Of a DNA stretch of 54,534 nucleotides, positions 14,563-22,038 are shown piece by piece; positions within the stretch are counted from its first letter, which is position 1, and every line of letters begins with the position of its first letter. The stretch spans positions 1 to 54,534 of the forward strand of contig DASUQI010000042.1 of NCBI GenBank assembly GCA_036280655.1, in the 5' to 3' direction. The DNA is from DASSJM01 sp036280655 (lineage in GTDB: Bacteria > Actinomycetota > UBA4738 > HRBIN12). The notes below the pieces were generated by a model. The model did no database searches. It saw only the letters and a list, made by a program, of their open reading frames with translations, and was not told where the DNA came from. The position numbers and the translations under genes were made by a program.

Positions 14563-15825
14563 CTAGCCGAAGAGGTCGTCCACGACCGCCCCGACCGCCT
14601 CGAAGACCGACCCCACGGAGCGGGACCACCACGAGCCCGGCTCGGGCTCGGGCGGCGGGGGGACGCCGGCCACGAGCAGCGGCAGGACCCCGACCACCAG
14701 GTCCCCCACCGTGACCCGCAGGACGCCGACCGAGGACCCGCGGGGCGGCGGGTACGGGACGTGGTCGTCAAGCACCACCGTCCGTGAGACGGGGGCGTCG
14801 ACGGGTACGAGGCGCTCGAGCGAGCCCGCCACCGTTACGACCACCTCGCGCCCGGCGATCTCGACCGCATCGAGCGACGTGCCGCTCCGCACGAGCATCC
14901 GCTGCTCGAACCCCTCGAAGCCGTAGTTGAGGAGCGCGGCCGCGTCGGAGAACGGCTCCCCGGACCCCCCGAGCACTACCGCGACGAGCCGGCGATCGTC
15001 GCGCTCGGCCGCGGCGACGATGCAGAAGCCCGCCGGCGTGGTGAACCCCGTCTTGACGCCGGTCGCGTCCGGATACAGCCACAGCAGGGCGTTGCGGTTC
15101 TGCACCATCCGCGGTTCGGCGTCGAGCGAGCGGACCGTGTGGAACCGCGTGGCCACGATGCTCGCGAACCCCCTGGCCTCGAACGCGGTCCGCGTGAGCC
15201 GGGCGAGGTCCCTGGCCGAGGAGTAGCCGTCGTCGTCGAGCCCGTTCGGCGAAGCGAAACGCGTCCTGCCCATCCTCAGGTTCCGGGCTCGCCGGTTCAT
15301 CCGCTGGACGAAGTCGTCCACCGTGCCCGAGACGTGCTCGGCGAGGGCGACCGCGGCGTCGTTGGCCGACTGGAGCATGAGGGCGTACAGGAGCTCCTGC
15401 ACCCGCATCCGCTCCCCCGTCTCGAGCCCGAGGCCCGAGATCCCGAACCCGCCCCCGGCGGCGGCGTTCGCGCTCGTGGTGACGATCTCGGTGGGCACCG
15501 TCTCCTCGATCACGAGGAGCGCGGTCATGATCTTCGTGATGCTCGCGATCGGGCGAAGCTCGTTGCCGTTCAGGTCGAACAGCACCCGCCCGGTGTCGAG
15601 GTCTGCGAGGACGGCGGCCGCCGCGCCGACCTGCGGCGGCACGGCGGAGGGTGCGGGCGTCCGCAGCGTCTGCGGGAACGGGGACGGCGAGAGCTGACCG
15701 TTCGGCTGCAGGACCGGCGTCGGCGGGGGCGGCTCCGGCTGGGTGGTCGTCTGCGCGCCGACGGGCAGGAGGTACGCCAGGAGCGTGACGCCGACGGCGC
15801 CGAGAGCGACGATGGCCCGGCGCAC
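14563..15825 (-). CDS. D-alanyl-D-alanine carboxypeptidase (peptidase S11, DacF-like)
   Basis: A 420-residue low-molecular-weight penicillin-binding protein that trims pentapeptides in the cell wall. It has a signal peptide (residues 1-24, ending VGA) and a Pro/Thr-rich linker. The three active-site motifs are SITK (S95-K98), SAN (S153-N155) and KTG in ATGVKTGFTTPAGFC. A second beta domain follows (LVPVDAPVSRTVVLDD). The end has a hydrophobic stretch (VGDLVVGVLPLLVAGVP) and an acidic/Trp tail that may hold it to the membrane. GTG 15825 lies 4 bp after the MerR stop, so it is translated from the same message as the regulators. Confidence 0.93.
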   Translation of the reverse strand: MRRAIVALGAVGVTLLAYLLPVGAQTTTQPEPPPPTPVLQPNGQLSPSPFPQTLRTPAPSAVPPQVGAAAAVLADLDTGRVLFDLNGNELRPIASITKIMTALLVIEETVPTEIVTTSANAAAGGGFGISGLGLETGERMRVQELLYALMLQSANDAAVALAEHVSGTVDDFVQRMNRRARNLRMGRTRFASPNGLDDDGYSSARDLARLTRTAFEARGFASIVATRFHTVRSLDAEPRMVQNRNALLWLYPDATGVKTGFTTPAGFCIVAAAERDDRRLVAVVLGGSGEPFSDAAALLNYGFEGFEQRMLVRSGTSLDAVEIAGREVVVTVAGSLERLVPVDAPVSRTVVLDDHVPYPPPRGSSVGVLRVTVGDLVVGVLPLLVAGVPPPPEPEPGSWWSRSVGSVFEAVGAVVDDLFG

Positions 15826-15829
15826 GCCG

Positions 15830-16534
15830 CTACAGGTGGCGGCGGAGGTTCGTCCGCAGGAGGGCCTGTTTCAGCTTTCGCGACGCCTTCGCGAGCTCGG
15901 TGAGCGAGTTCGTCGCCGTCCGGCGGGCGTCGGGGTTCCGCTGGCGCAGCTGCGGCAGGACGATCGACTCGAAGAATGCGGCCTCTCGCTCCTCGAAGTG
16001 CTTGTACATCGTGAGGTGCCGAGGCTCGACGCCGAACCGGAAGAAGTCCTTGACGATCGAGAGCACGATGTAGTCGTCACCGTCGTAGTACGTGGCGCCC
16101 TCGGGGCCGTGCGAGCAGACGAGCCCGAAGGACTCGAGCTCGGAGATCCGGTCCCGCTCGATGCCCGTGGCCGCGCTCATCTCCTCGATCGACATCTGCA
16201 GGCCGGTCGGCGGCTCGGCGAGCTCCTCCTCCACCTCGGGGACCTCGACCGGCGCGGCCGCGCCGTCGCCGTCGGATGCCTCGGTCTGGAGGAGCCGCTC
16301 CTTGATCACCTTGAGCGGCAGGTACTCGTCGCGCTGCATCCGCAGGATCGACCGCAGGCGATCGACGTCCTTGTCGTAGAACTTGCGGTACCCCGACGGC
16401 GTGCGTTCGGGATCGATCAGCCCCTCGGACTCGAGGAACCGGATCTTGCTGATCGTGATGTCGGGGAACTCGGTCTTCACGGACACGAGGACCTCGCCGA
16501 TCGACTGGTAGTTGCGCGCGGGCACGCCCCTCAC
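15830..16534 (-). CDS. MerR-family regulator with C-terminal extension (Rv1828-like)
   Basis: A 234-residue protein with an N-terminal MerR helix-turn-helix, SIGEVLVSVKTEFPDITISKIRFLESEGLI, followed by SGYRKFYDKDVDRLRSILRM. An acidic linker (PVEVPEVEEELAEPP) leads to a second HTH-like block (MSIEEMSAATGIERDRISELESFGLV) and a helical domain (FFRFGVEPRHLTMYKHFEEREAAFFE). In M. tuberculosis the same position is held by Rv1828. GTG 16534 overlaps the FHA stop (GTGA), so FHA protein and regulator are coupled. No effector-binding residues can be named from sequence. Confidence 0.9.
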   Translation of the reverse strand: MRGVPARNYQSIGEVLVSVKTEFPDITISKIRFLESEGLIDPERTPSGYRKFYDKDVDRLRSILRMQRDEYLPLKVIKERLLQTEASDGDGAAAPVEVPEVEEELAEPPTGLQMSIEEMSAATGIERDRISELESFGLVCSHGPEGATYYDGDDYIVLSIVKDFFRFGVEPRHLTMYKHFEEREAAFFESIVLPQLRQRNPDARRTATNSLTELAKASRKLKQALLRTNLRRHL

Positions 16535-16986
16535 TCCCTCACGAAGAACACGAGACGGAACTTCCCGATCTGGACCTCGTCGCCCGCGGCGAGCTTGGTC
16601 TGATCCACGCGCTCACGGTTCACGTAGGTGCCGTTCATGCTGCCGAGGTCGTGGATCGAGAACCCGTCCTCCTGGCGGCGGATCTCGGCGTGCTTGCGGC
16701 TCACCGTGATGTCGTCCAGGAACACGTCGCTCTCGGGGTTGCGGCCCGCGCTCGTGACGTCGTTCTCGATCAGGAACGTCGACCCCGCGTTCGGGCCATG
16801 CTTGACGAGAAGGAGAGCCTGACCGGGATCGAGCTCGTCCTCCGGGAACGGGAACTCGTCACCTCCCTCACCTTCGACCTCTATCGGCGTGATGCCGAGG
16901 GTGGTCTCCTCCTGCAGGGCAGCTCCGCAGTTCGCGCAGTAGCGCGCCTCGTCCTTGTTGGGATGTCCACAGCGGGTGCAGTACAC
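16531..16986 (-). CDS. GarA/OdhI-like FHA protein with an N-terminal zinc ribbon
   Basis: A 151-residue protein. Residues 3-20 form a zinc ribbon (CTRC...CANC). EETTLGITPIE at 26-36 resembles the ETT phosphorylation motif of GarA/OdhI. Residues from about 55 form an FHA domain with AGRNPESDVFL, TVSRKHAEI and GSMNGTYVNRE, which binds phosphothreonine. In mycobacteria and corynebacteria such proteins, once unphosphorylated, inhibit 2-oxoglutarate dehydrogenase and regulate glutamate metabolism, with Ser/Thr kinases (PknB/PknG) switching them. The zinc ribbon is a variation on GarA. The neighbourhood (gcvH upstream, MerR and DUF151 downstream) matches Rv1827. GTG 16986 was chosen because it begins the Cys ribbon and has GAGGGG upstream. 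Confidence 0.88.
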   Translation of the reverse strand: MYCTRCGHPNKDEARYCANCGAALQEETTLGITPIEVEGEGGDEFPFPEDELDPGQALLLVKHGPNAGSTFLIENDVTSAGRNPESDVFLDDITVSRKHAEIRRQEDGFSIHDLGSMNGTYVNRERVDQTKLAAGDEVQIGKFRLVFFVRE

Positions 16987-17062
16987 GGTCGACCCCTCGG
17001 TTCGACGATCTCGGCTCGAGGGTGAGGGCCAAAGCCTCAACCTCGACTCGACACGCCGGAGG

Positions 17063-17092
17063 AACCTACCGCTCAGATGGCTGAAGGGTCAA
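17063..17092 (-). promoter_or_regulatory. Promoter of the FHA-MerR-carboxypeptidase-hpt-DUF151 operon
   Basis: On the minus strand TTGACC (17087-17092) and TAGGTT (17063-17068) are 18 bp apart. Transcription would begin at about 17056, giving a leader of about 70 nt before GTG 16986. Nothing else is evident in 16987-17195. Confidence 0.5.
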
Positions 17093-17195
17093 CCGAGGGC
17101 GGAGGCCGGGCAGGGGTCGAGGGATGGCTCGAGCGCATGGACAGGGTCGATCATCGGCGACGTTGAGCCTTGGAGGCGCGGTATCGAGCTGCGGG

Positions 17196-17588
17196 TCAGT
17201 CGGCCTGCTGCTCGACGAACGCTCGATAGGCCGCGGCGTCCATCAGACCCTCGAGCTGGGCGGGCTCCGTCATCTCGACCAGGATGAGCCAGCCGTCGCC
17301 GTAGGGCTGCTCATTCACGAGCTCGGAGCGATCCTCGAGCTGCCCGTTGCGGTCCACGACCGTGCCGGAGACCGGCGCGTACACGTCGGACACGGACTTC
17401 GTGGACTCGACCTCGCTGAACGGCCGGCCCGCCGTGACCTCGATCCCGGTCTGCGGAACGTCGACGTAGACCACGTCGCCGAGCGCGTCCTGCGCGTAGT
17501 CGGTGATGCCGACCCGGGCGCGGCCCGAGCCCTCGTCGCGGACCCACTCGTGTTCCTTCGTGTAGCGCAGGTCGTCGGGGAACTCCAT
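17196..17588 (-). CDS. gcvH: Glycine cleavage system H protein
   Basis: A 130-residue lipoyl carrier that shuttles the aminomethyl intermediate between P, T and L proteins. The lipoylated lysine is K64 in FSEVESTKSVSDVYAPVSG. RYTKEHEWVRDEG near the start and the C-terminal WLILVEMTEP are family signatures. ATG 17588 has no Shine-Dalgarno. The box TAGGGT (17598-17603) ends 9 nt before the ATG, so a leaderless message is possible. It is separated from gcvPA/gcvPB by the regulator cluster, as in mycobacteria. Confidence 0.95.
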   Translation of the reverse strand: MEFPDDLRYTKEHEWVRDEGSGRARVGITDYAQDALGDVVYVDVPQTGIEVTAGRPFSEVESTKSVSDVYAPVSGTVVDRNGQLEDRSELVNEQPYGDGWLILVEMTEPAQLEGLMDAAAYRAFVEQQAD

Positions 17589-17600
17589 GCAGGCTGCACC

Positions 17601-18164
17601 CTATACCCAAGCGCGACGGACGTCGCCGACGTAGTACGCCGTCGCAACGTAGTACTCGACGATCCCCGCGGCGAAGAAGGCCCAGCCGCACGCGAGGGCC
17701 GCCTCGGCGAGCGGGTACCCGAGGGTTCCCCAGGCGATGAACCCGATCGCCGTCATCAGGGTGAACGTCGCGACCTTGCCGAGGTATCGGACCTCGATCC
17801 GGATGCGGCGCGTCCACAGCAGCACGAGGCCGGCGATCAGGATCGCGACGTCGCGCACGAGGATCAGGAGCGCCGCCCACAGCGGGAACGCATCGCGGGC
17901 GACGAGCGCGATGAGCCCGGCCGCGATCGCCAGCCGGTCGGCGACCGGATCGAGGACCTTGCCGAGCTCGGAGACCTGCCCGGTGGCGCGGGCGATCACG
18001 CCGTCGACCCAGTCGGTCGCCACCACCGCGCCGAACAGCACCAACCCGGCGAACGTCGTGTCGTCGTCGACGATCAGGACGACGAAGACCGGGATCAGCG
18101 CGATACGGAGGAACGAGATCAGGTTGGGGACCGTGAGGATGCGATCGCTCGCGACCTGGCTCAT
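17601..18164 (-). CDS. CDP-alcohol phosphatidyltransferase (PgsA-like)
   Basis: A 187-residue integral membrane enzyme. The family motif D-x2-DG-x2-AR-x8-G-x3-D-x3-D is complete in DWVDGVIARATGQVSELG then KVLDPVADR. About five to six hydrophobic helices surround it (LISFLRIALIPVFVVLIV, LIALVARDAFPLWAALLILV, VAILIAGLVLLW). It joins a CDP-activated lipid to an alcohol. Position next to gcvH parallels pgsA2 (Rv1822), and phosphatidylglycerophosphate or cardiolipin synthesis is likely, but the alcohol cannot be told from sequence. ATG 18164 lies 8 nt after a TACTGT box. Confidence 0.85.
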   Translation of the reverse strand: MSQVASDRILTVPNLISFLRIALIPVFVVLIVDDDTTFAGLVLFGAVVATDWVDGVIARATGQVSELGKVLDPVADRLAIAAGLIALVARDAFPLWAALLILVRDVAILIAGLVLLWTRRIRIEVRYLGKVATFTLMTAIGFIAWGTLGYPLAEAALACGWAFFAAGIVEYYVATAYYVGDVRRAWV

Positions 18165-18172
18165 CGCCCCGC

Positions 18173-18178
18173 ACAGTA
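18173..18178 (-). promoter_or_regulatory. -10 box TACTGT of a probable leaderless promoter
   Basis: TACTGT on the minus strand ends 8 nt before ATG 18164 and fits TANNNT. The spacer GCGGGGCG is purine-rich but too close to the box to act as a usual ribosome-binding site within a leader. Confidence 0.4.
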
Positions 18179-18251
18179 CCGCCCCGGTCGGGCGCCCCGG
18201 GGACCCGTCCCGTGGCCTGCATGCGTCAGCTGGGCGCGTGGTCACACGGGG

Positions 18252-18842
18252 TCAGTCCGCGAAGCAGGTAACCCCCTGGACCTCCACGCTTACAACCAGG
18301 TCACCGGCGTCCGCGTCGCCGATATCCCTGCCCGGGCCGCCCCGGATCGTGTCGTCGCCGACGCCGTCCTGCGTGGCCAGGCACCGGTCACCACCGGCGC
18401 CGCCGAACACGTGGTCCGCGCCGCGGAAGTCGGTCAGGCCGTCGGAGCCCGGGCCCCCATGCAGGGTGTCGGAGCCCTTCGACTGGATGCTGCTGAAGTC
18501 CTGCCCGAGGCCACCGCGCACGAGGTCGCGCCCACGGCCGGGAGACATGAAGTCGATCCCGCCCCCACCGATGATCGCGTCCGCTCCGTCGTTGCCGGAG
18601 ATGGTGTCGGAGCCCGGGCCACCGCGGATCACGTCGCCTCCGCCGCGGCCACGGATCGTGTCCCTCCCGCCCAGCCCGCAGATGACGTCGGAACCGTTCG
18701 TGCCGATGAGTCGGTCGTTGCCCTGCGTGCCGGTGATCGTGCATCCGCCGCCGGCCGTCGCCGTTCCGAGGGGGAACATGGCCGCGAAGACGACCAGCGC
18801 CGCGACGAGCGGCATCGTTCGGAACGTGGATCGGATGGTCAT
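18252..18842 (-). CDS. Secreted RTX-type (haemolysin-type) calcium-binding repeat protein
   Basis: A 196-residue exported protein with a signal peptide at about residues 8-30 (PLVAALVVFAAMFPLGTATA). The mature part is mostly GG-x-G-x-D nonapeptides: GTQGNDRLIGTNGSDVICG, GGRDTIRGRGGGDVIRGG, GGPGSDTISGNDGADAIIG and further units to GGPGRDIGDAD. These form calcium-bound parallel beta rolls in RTX proteins. There is no enzymatic domain and no type I secretion genes nearby; a Sec signal peptide is present instead, as usual for RTX-repeat proteins of Gram-positive bacteria. Four Cys occur, at the start (GGCTIT), VICGLG, RCLATQ and the end (VTCFAD). Function unknown. Confidence 0.85.
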   Translation of the reverse strand: MTIRSTFRTMPLVAALVVFAAMFPLGTATAGGGCTITGTQGNDRLIGTNGSDVICGLGGRDTIRGRGGGDVIRGGPGSDTISGNDGADAIIGGGGIDFMSPGRGRDLVRGGLGQDFSSIQSKGSDTLHGGPGSDGLTDFRGADHVFGGAGGDRCLATQDGVGDDTIRGGPGRDIGDADAGDLVVSVEVQGVTCFAD

Positions 18843-19035
18843 GGTCGCTCCCTCTCGATACGAACGTTCCTGCAGGTTCGGGCTACCCGCGACCGCTTGC
18901 GTGCAAACGGACCGCGCGAGGGCCGATCCTTCTCAACATGATGCCTTGCAGTTGGTCGCGCGCCATACACTGACCCCGAGACGTGAGCGCCGCACCTGCC
19001 GACTTCGCCCGAGCGCCGGCCACGTACACGGCGGC

Positions 19036-19371
19036 TTGGAGGCTCCGGAGCCCCTCCGAGGGAGGCTGTTCCTGTCCTCCTGGGGCATCCAGTTCGTGTG
19101 GGAAACGAAGCAGGACGAGCGACAGCTGGTGATCCCCCGCGACCGGATCGGCGGCATCGAGACGAGCACGGATCGCAGTACGAACCCGTTCGCCGTGTTG
19201 CTGTTCGGGGTGATCGGCCTCCTCGCCAGCGACCCCACGGCCGGCCTGATCGTCGAGACGACCGACGACCGTGTCGCCGCGTTCGGCGTACACGGCGTCA
19301 CGTCCGCGCAGCTCGTGGGGGCGCTGTCGAGGTTCGGCCTCTACCGGAAGACCGAGGGGAAGACCGCATAA
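19036..19371 (+). CDS. Small PH/GRAM-like domain protein
   Basis: About 111 residues. GRLFLSSWGIQFVWETKQDERQ then LVIPRDRIGGIETSTDRS resembles the beta-strand run of bacterial PH/GRAM-like domains, where a surface strand is followed by IP-x-x-I-x-x-(I/V)E. A hydrophobic stretch (NPFAVLLFGVIGLLAS) interrupts it, then LIVETTDDRVAAFGVHGVTSAQLVGAL closes the fold with a helix. No ATG or GTG lies in frame near the conserved part. TTG 19036 is the nearest start and is uncertain; the reading frame stays open further upstream. The role is unknown. It sits in the accessory stretch between pgsA-like and tRNA-Pro. Confidence 0.55.
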   Translation: MEAPEPLRGRLFLSSWGIQFVWETKQDERQLVIPRDRIGGIETSTDRSTNPFAVLLFGVIGLLASDPTAGLIVETTDDRVAAFGVHGVTSAQLVGALSRFGLYRKTEGKTA

Positions 19372-19404
19372 CGGCCCTCCCCTGGTCGAGTCGTTCGCGT
19401 CCGG

Positions 19405-19788
19405 TCAGAACGTCGCGGTTCCGACGCAGCGCTCGCCGGTCGCCAGGTTCACGGCCTTGCCCCCGAACCGGTCGGCGCCCGCGCGGTTGCTCTCGACGAT
19501 CCGAACCTCGAACGAACCGCTGGCTCCGCGGGTCGTCCGTACGCCGCGGAAGACGAGATCACCGTCGTGGCGGATCCTCACCCGCCAGCGATCGCCCGTA
19601 ACGTTCTGATCGACCTCGAACTCGACCTCGAGCCCTCCGTCCTCGGGCGAGAGCTTCAGCTTCCAGTCGCTGGACCGCGTGCACGCCCCCTCTCGGATCA
19701 CGTCGCGGTCGCCGGCGATAGCGGCCCCCGCGGGACCCAGGAGCGCCAAGCCCGTCGCCAGCGCGAGCGCGATGCCCATCTTCCTCAT
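19405..19788 (-). CDS. Small secreted protein of unknown function (SDWKLK type)
   Basis: A 127-residue exported protein. Residues 1-26 are a signal peptide ending AAIAG. The mature part is beta-rich: CTRSSDWKLKLSPEDGGLEVEFEVDQN, RWRVRIRHDGDLVFRG, and RTTRGASGSFEVRIVESN, ending ATGERCVGTATF. Two Cys, one near each end, probably form a disulphide. Proteins with the SSDWKLKL-EVEFEVDQN-GSFE pattern are, as I recall, widespread in Actinobacteria, but their function is not known. ATG 19788 is preceded by GGAGG. Confidence 0.75.
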   Translation of the reverse strand: MRKMGIALALATGLALLGPAGAAIAGDRDVIREGACTRSSDWKLKLSPEDGGLEVEFEVDQNVTGDRWRVRIRHDGDLVFRGVRTTRGASGSFEVRIVESNRAGADRFGGKAVNLATGERCVGTATF

Positions 19789-20076
19789 GTCGCCCTCCTC
19801 GTGTCGGGGTATGGATCCACCGTATGGAGGTGGCCGGTAACCCCGAGTAAAGGCGGGCGTTGCCTCTGGTTAAGGTTCGATCACCGAAGGCGCACTTGGA
19901 CTCGCCCGTGGCAGCCTTGCGCCGACCACGGTTCGAGAACGGCGCACGCTCGGCGATGCTACGCGAGCGGCCGGGTTGCTCGATCCGGAAGGTTCGACCA
20001 CCGTGCGGATCACTCCTAGGAGCCCCGTAAAACGTGGCCGACATGCGGGTCGGTTTCTGCCGCGTAGCCTGACTTC

Positions 20077-20235
20077 ATGCGTCCAGACCAGCTCGAGCGC
20101 CTTCTACGTCAACGCCTCGACGCCCTCGGTCCCGCTCCCCGCGCCGAGCTCCCACATCCTGATGCTCCCCGACCTCGAGCGCGCCAAGCGGATCGGGGAG
20201 TTCTGGTCCTACCCGTCGAGTCGCGGCCTTACGAG
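20077..20235 (+). pseudogene. N-terminal part of an interrupted small gene
   Basis: ATG 20077 opens MRPDQLERLLRQRLDALGPAPRAEL, a charged helix. At about 20150 the natural continuation moves to another frame, giving HILMLPDLERAKRIGEFWSYPSSR, so one or two bases have been gained or lost. The coding look ends at about 20226. A fragment that reads like the missing C-terminus occurs at 20891-20992, in the same frame as the second half of this piece. The original product would have been an acidic helical protein of roughly 85 residues of unknown function. The pairing of the two fragments is my inference from their style and frame. Confidence 0.5.
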
Positions 20236-20242
20236 ACGAGAG

Positions 20243-20270
20243 CCCCCAGCAACCTGGCAGGCGCTGGGGG
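20243..20270 (-). terminator. Hairpin downstream of the cupin gene
   Basis: CCCCCAGC (20243-20250) and GCTGGGGG (20263-20270) are perfect 8-bp arms around a 12-nt loop, lying 18 bp beyond the cupin stop codon on the minus strand. There is no T-run, so termination is probable rather than certain. Confidence 0.45.
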
Positions 20271-20287
20271 TCCCTCTGTCCCGAGCG

Positions 20288-20770
20288 CTACAGCGAACAC
20301 CCCGGTGCGTCCGCGGGAATCACCAGATCCCCTGTCGCTGGCGCCTCGAAGAACGTGGCAACCAGCACGGTCTCCTTCGTGTCGGAGGGATTGAAGGCCG
20401 TGTGCACATGGCCGTGCCCGAGATCGACGAACGCAGTCCCCTTCGGGTAGTTGGTCTCCTCACAGTCGTCGTCGACAAACGTCAGCGACCCGCGCTTCAC
20501 GTTGACGAACACGGGGCCGGGGTGCGTGTGCCACGGGAACTGCGCACCCGGCTGTACGAGGAACTTAGCCGTGACCGTCCGCGACGGGTCGGCTACCTCG
20601 ACGGTCTGCCCGTTGACCGTGACCGTCATGGATACGTCGTCCGGGAACACCGAGCGCGGCGTCAGGACCGTCGCGGTGATCGGCGCCTCCTGCGCGAACG
20701 ACGGCGCGACGATCACGAGTACCGCTGTGGCCAGCGCCGTGGCCAGCACGAACATGCGCCTCCAGCTCAT
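20288..20770 (-). CDS. Secreted cupin-domain protein
   Basis: A 160-residue exported protein starting at ATG 20770 behind GGGAGGGAGGAGG. A signal peptide (about residues 6-27, ending PSFAQ) is followed by a single cupin fold. Motif 1 is PGAQFPWHTHPGPVFVNVKRGSLTFVDDD with the HxH metal ligands and a later Glu replaced by Val in the G-x5-HxH-x3,4-E pattern. Motif 2 is KGTAFVDLGHGHVHTAFN with further His. It may bind a metal or a small ligand outside the cell; the substrate is unknown. It lies between the two halves of an apparently disrupted gene, so it probably arrived by insertion. Confidence 0.75.
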   Translation of the reverse strand: MSWRRMFVLATALATAVLVIVAPSFAQEAPITATVLTPRSVFPDDVSMTVTVNGQTVEVADPSRTVTAKFLVQPGAQFPWHTHPGPVFVNVKRGSLTFVDDDCEETNYPKGTAFVDLGHGHVHTAFNPSDTKETVLVATFFEAPATGDLVIPADAPGCSL

Positions 20771-20890
20771 GGTCGGCCTCCTCCCTCCCGATCGTTCCGA
20801 CTGAACACGTCCGAACGTACGTCTTGCATCCGCTGTAGTGCAAATCGGCCAACATTCTACTGCTCGATCCCCGGGCACCGTGAGGCGGGT

Positions 20891-20992
20891 ATGGCTGAAC
20901 TACTGATCGACTGCGAGGAGGACCGGACGCTGCGAGCGGTGCTTGTCGGGATGCTGCGGGAGGCCTCGGCGCCGGCGCCATCGGCAGGCTGA
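20891..20992 (+). pseudogene. C-terminal part of the interrupted small gene
   Basis: The 33 codons from ATG 20891 read MAELLIDCEEDRTLRAVLVG and continue MLREASAP to a TGA at 20990. They are in the same frame as the LMLPDLERAKRIGEFWSYPSSR segment at about 20157-20226, with the cupin segment (about 660 bp) between. It might also be a tiny real gene, but there is no ribosome-binding site before the ATG. Confidence 0.45.
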
Positions 20993-21158
20993 ACGAGCCT
21001 GATTTCCTCAACAAGCAGAGCCCTTTGTTGCACGGGATCAATCACCCCCCTGTGCTTCGGGCGTCACGCATTAGAACTTGGCCGAGGCTGTGTCTAGAGG
21101 TTTGACAGAGGAGTAAGCTGGGATTGCCCGCCTGAGGTGAGGCCGGAGGAACGAGACG

Positions 21159-21719
21159 ATGGAGCTCTTGAGGGTGGGCGTAGCCGAGGAAGACGAGATT
21201 TTTCGGCGCGGGCTGATCGCGATTCTGCTGGAAGAAGACTGGAACTGCATCGTTCTCCCCACCGATGGAGAGGCCAACGGGCAGCGCGCCAACTCCGCAG
21301 ACGAACTCGACATCGCGGTGGTGTGTGCCAAAGTGCTGGGAGGAATGCGGCTGCCCTGCCCCATCGTATGCCTGGCGGATTACAGCCCCGAGAACTGCCA
21401 TTCGTCAGGGAACGTCAAGGCTATCTTGCCTCATGATCACCTGAGTGCGGATGAGCTTGTGGCGAGTGTTCGAGCGGCCGTAGTCGGCCTTCTGGTCGAA
21501 TCTGCAGGCCTTTCTCGTCAGGGCGACGCCGTATTGGATGCTCGTAGCATCCAAGTCCTGAGGCTACTGGCTGAGGGAGCCGACACACGGACAATCGCTC
21601 GCAGGCTCGAGCTCTCAGACCGAACCGTTAAGACGCTCGTGCGTGAGATCCAACTGGCCTTAGGGGCGACCACGCGAGCGCAGGCGGTCGCAGAGGGGTT
21701 CCGCCTGGGCCTCATCTAA
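21159..21719 (+). CDS. LuxR/NarL-type regulator with degenerate receiver domain
   Basis: A 186-residue protein starting at ATG 21159 behind GCCGGAGGAACGAG. The N-terminal 110 residues keep the layout of a response-regulator receiver (LLRVGVAEEDEIFRRGLIAIL, DELVASVRAAVVG). The phosphoacceptor Asp is replaced by Cys (C56 in LDIAVVCAKVLGG) and the conserved Lys region reads ILPHDHLS. The C-terminus is a LuxR helix-turn-helix: LRLLAEGADTRTIARRLELS followed by DRTVKTLVREIQLALGATTRAQAV. It is probably a phosphorylation-independent DNA-binding regulator. Its codon use is less GC-biased than that of the flanking core genes, which fits foreign origin. No histidine kinase is nearby. Confidence 0.8.
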   Translation: MELLRVGVAEEDEIFRRGLIAILLEEDWNCIVLPTDGEANGQRANSADELDIAVVCAKVLGGMRLPCPIVCLADYSPENCHSSGNVKAILPHDHLSADELVASVRAAVVGLLVESAGLSRQGDAVLDARSIQVLRLLAEGADTRTIARRLELSDRTVKTLVREIQLALGATTRAQAVAEGFRLGLI

Positions 21720-22038
21720 ACCTTCGACTTCAGTAGCGATTGCCTCTGGGGGCGTACGTCCGGCGCACTGCTGCTGGAGGCGCCGCACGTCAACAAAAAG
21801 CCGCCTGCTTTCCCAATGTTCGCCCATAGGGGAAGGCGATTATGCATAGAAGGGAAGTCATGGATGACATAAGGGGCAGATCAGACTGCCCCTTTTGGCT
21901 GTCCGGATGCTGGTGTGCCAATGCGGCGGCCGTGGAACGAATGAGGCTAGGCCCGCCGCGGGGAAGGGACTCAGACGGGAGGAGGTGCCCTTGGTAGCGA
22001 GTTGGCGGCGGGTAAACCTGACGGAAAAGGAGAAGCGG
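21720..22038. other. Gene-free 319-bp spacer
   Basis: Contains the terminator of the upstream regulator (21871-21897) and, before it, a stretch with weak pairing potential (TTTCCC around 21809 with GGGGAA around 21830) that could be a leader or trailer structure. The last 70 bp should hold the promoter of the secreted-protein gene at 22039. No -10/-35 pair stands out. Confidence 0.4.
21871..21897 (+). terminator. Rho-independent terminator
   Basis: AAGGGGCAG (21871-21879) pairs perfectly with CTGCCCCTT (21886-21894) around a 6-nt loop and is followed by TTT. It lies about 150 bp after the LuxR-type regulator. Confidence 0.7.

Noticed and set aside
17589..17600. Glycine riboswitch before gcvH
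   Set aside because: Only 12 bp separate the upstream stop from gcvH, and no glycine aptamer sequence is seen upstream of gcvPA either.
21720..21870. Structured leader or riboswitch downstream of the regulator
   Set aside because: Pairing is weak and interrupted, and no known aptamer core is present; only the terminator at 21871 is clear.
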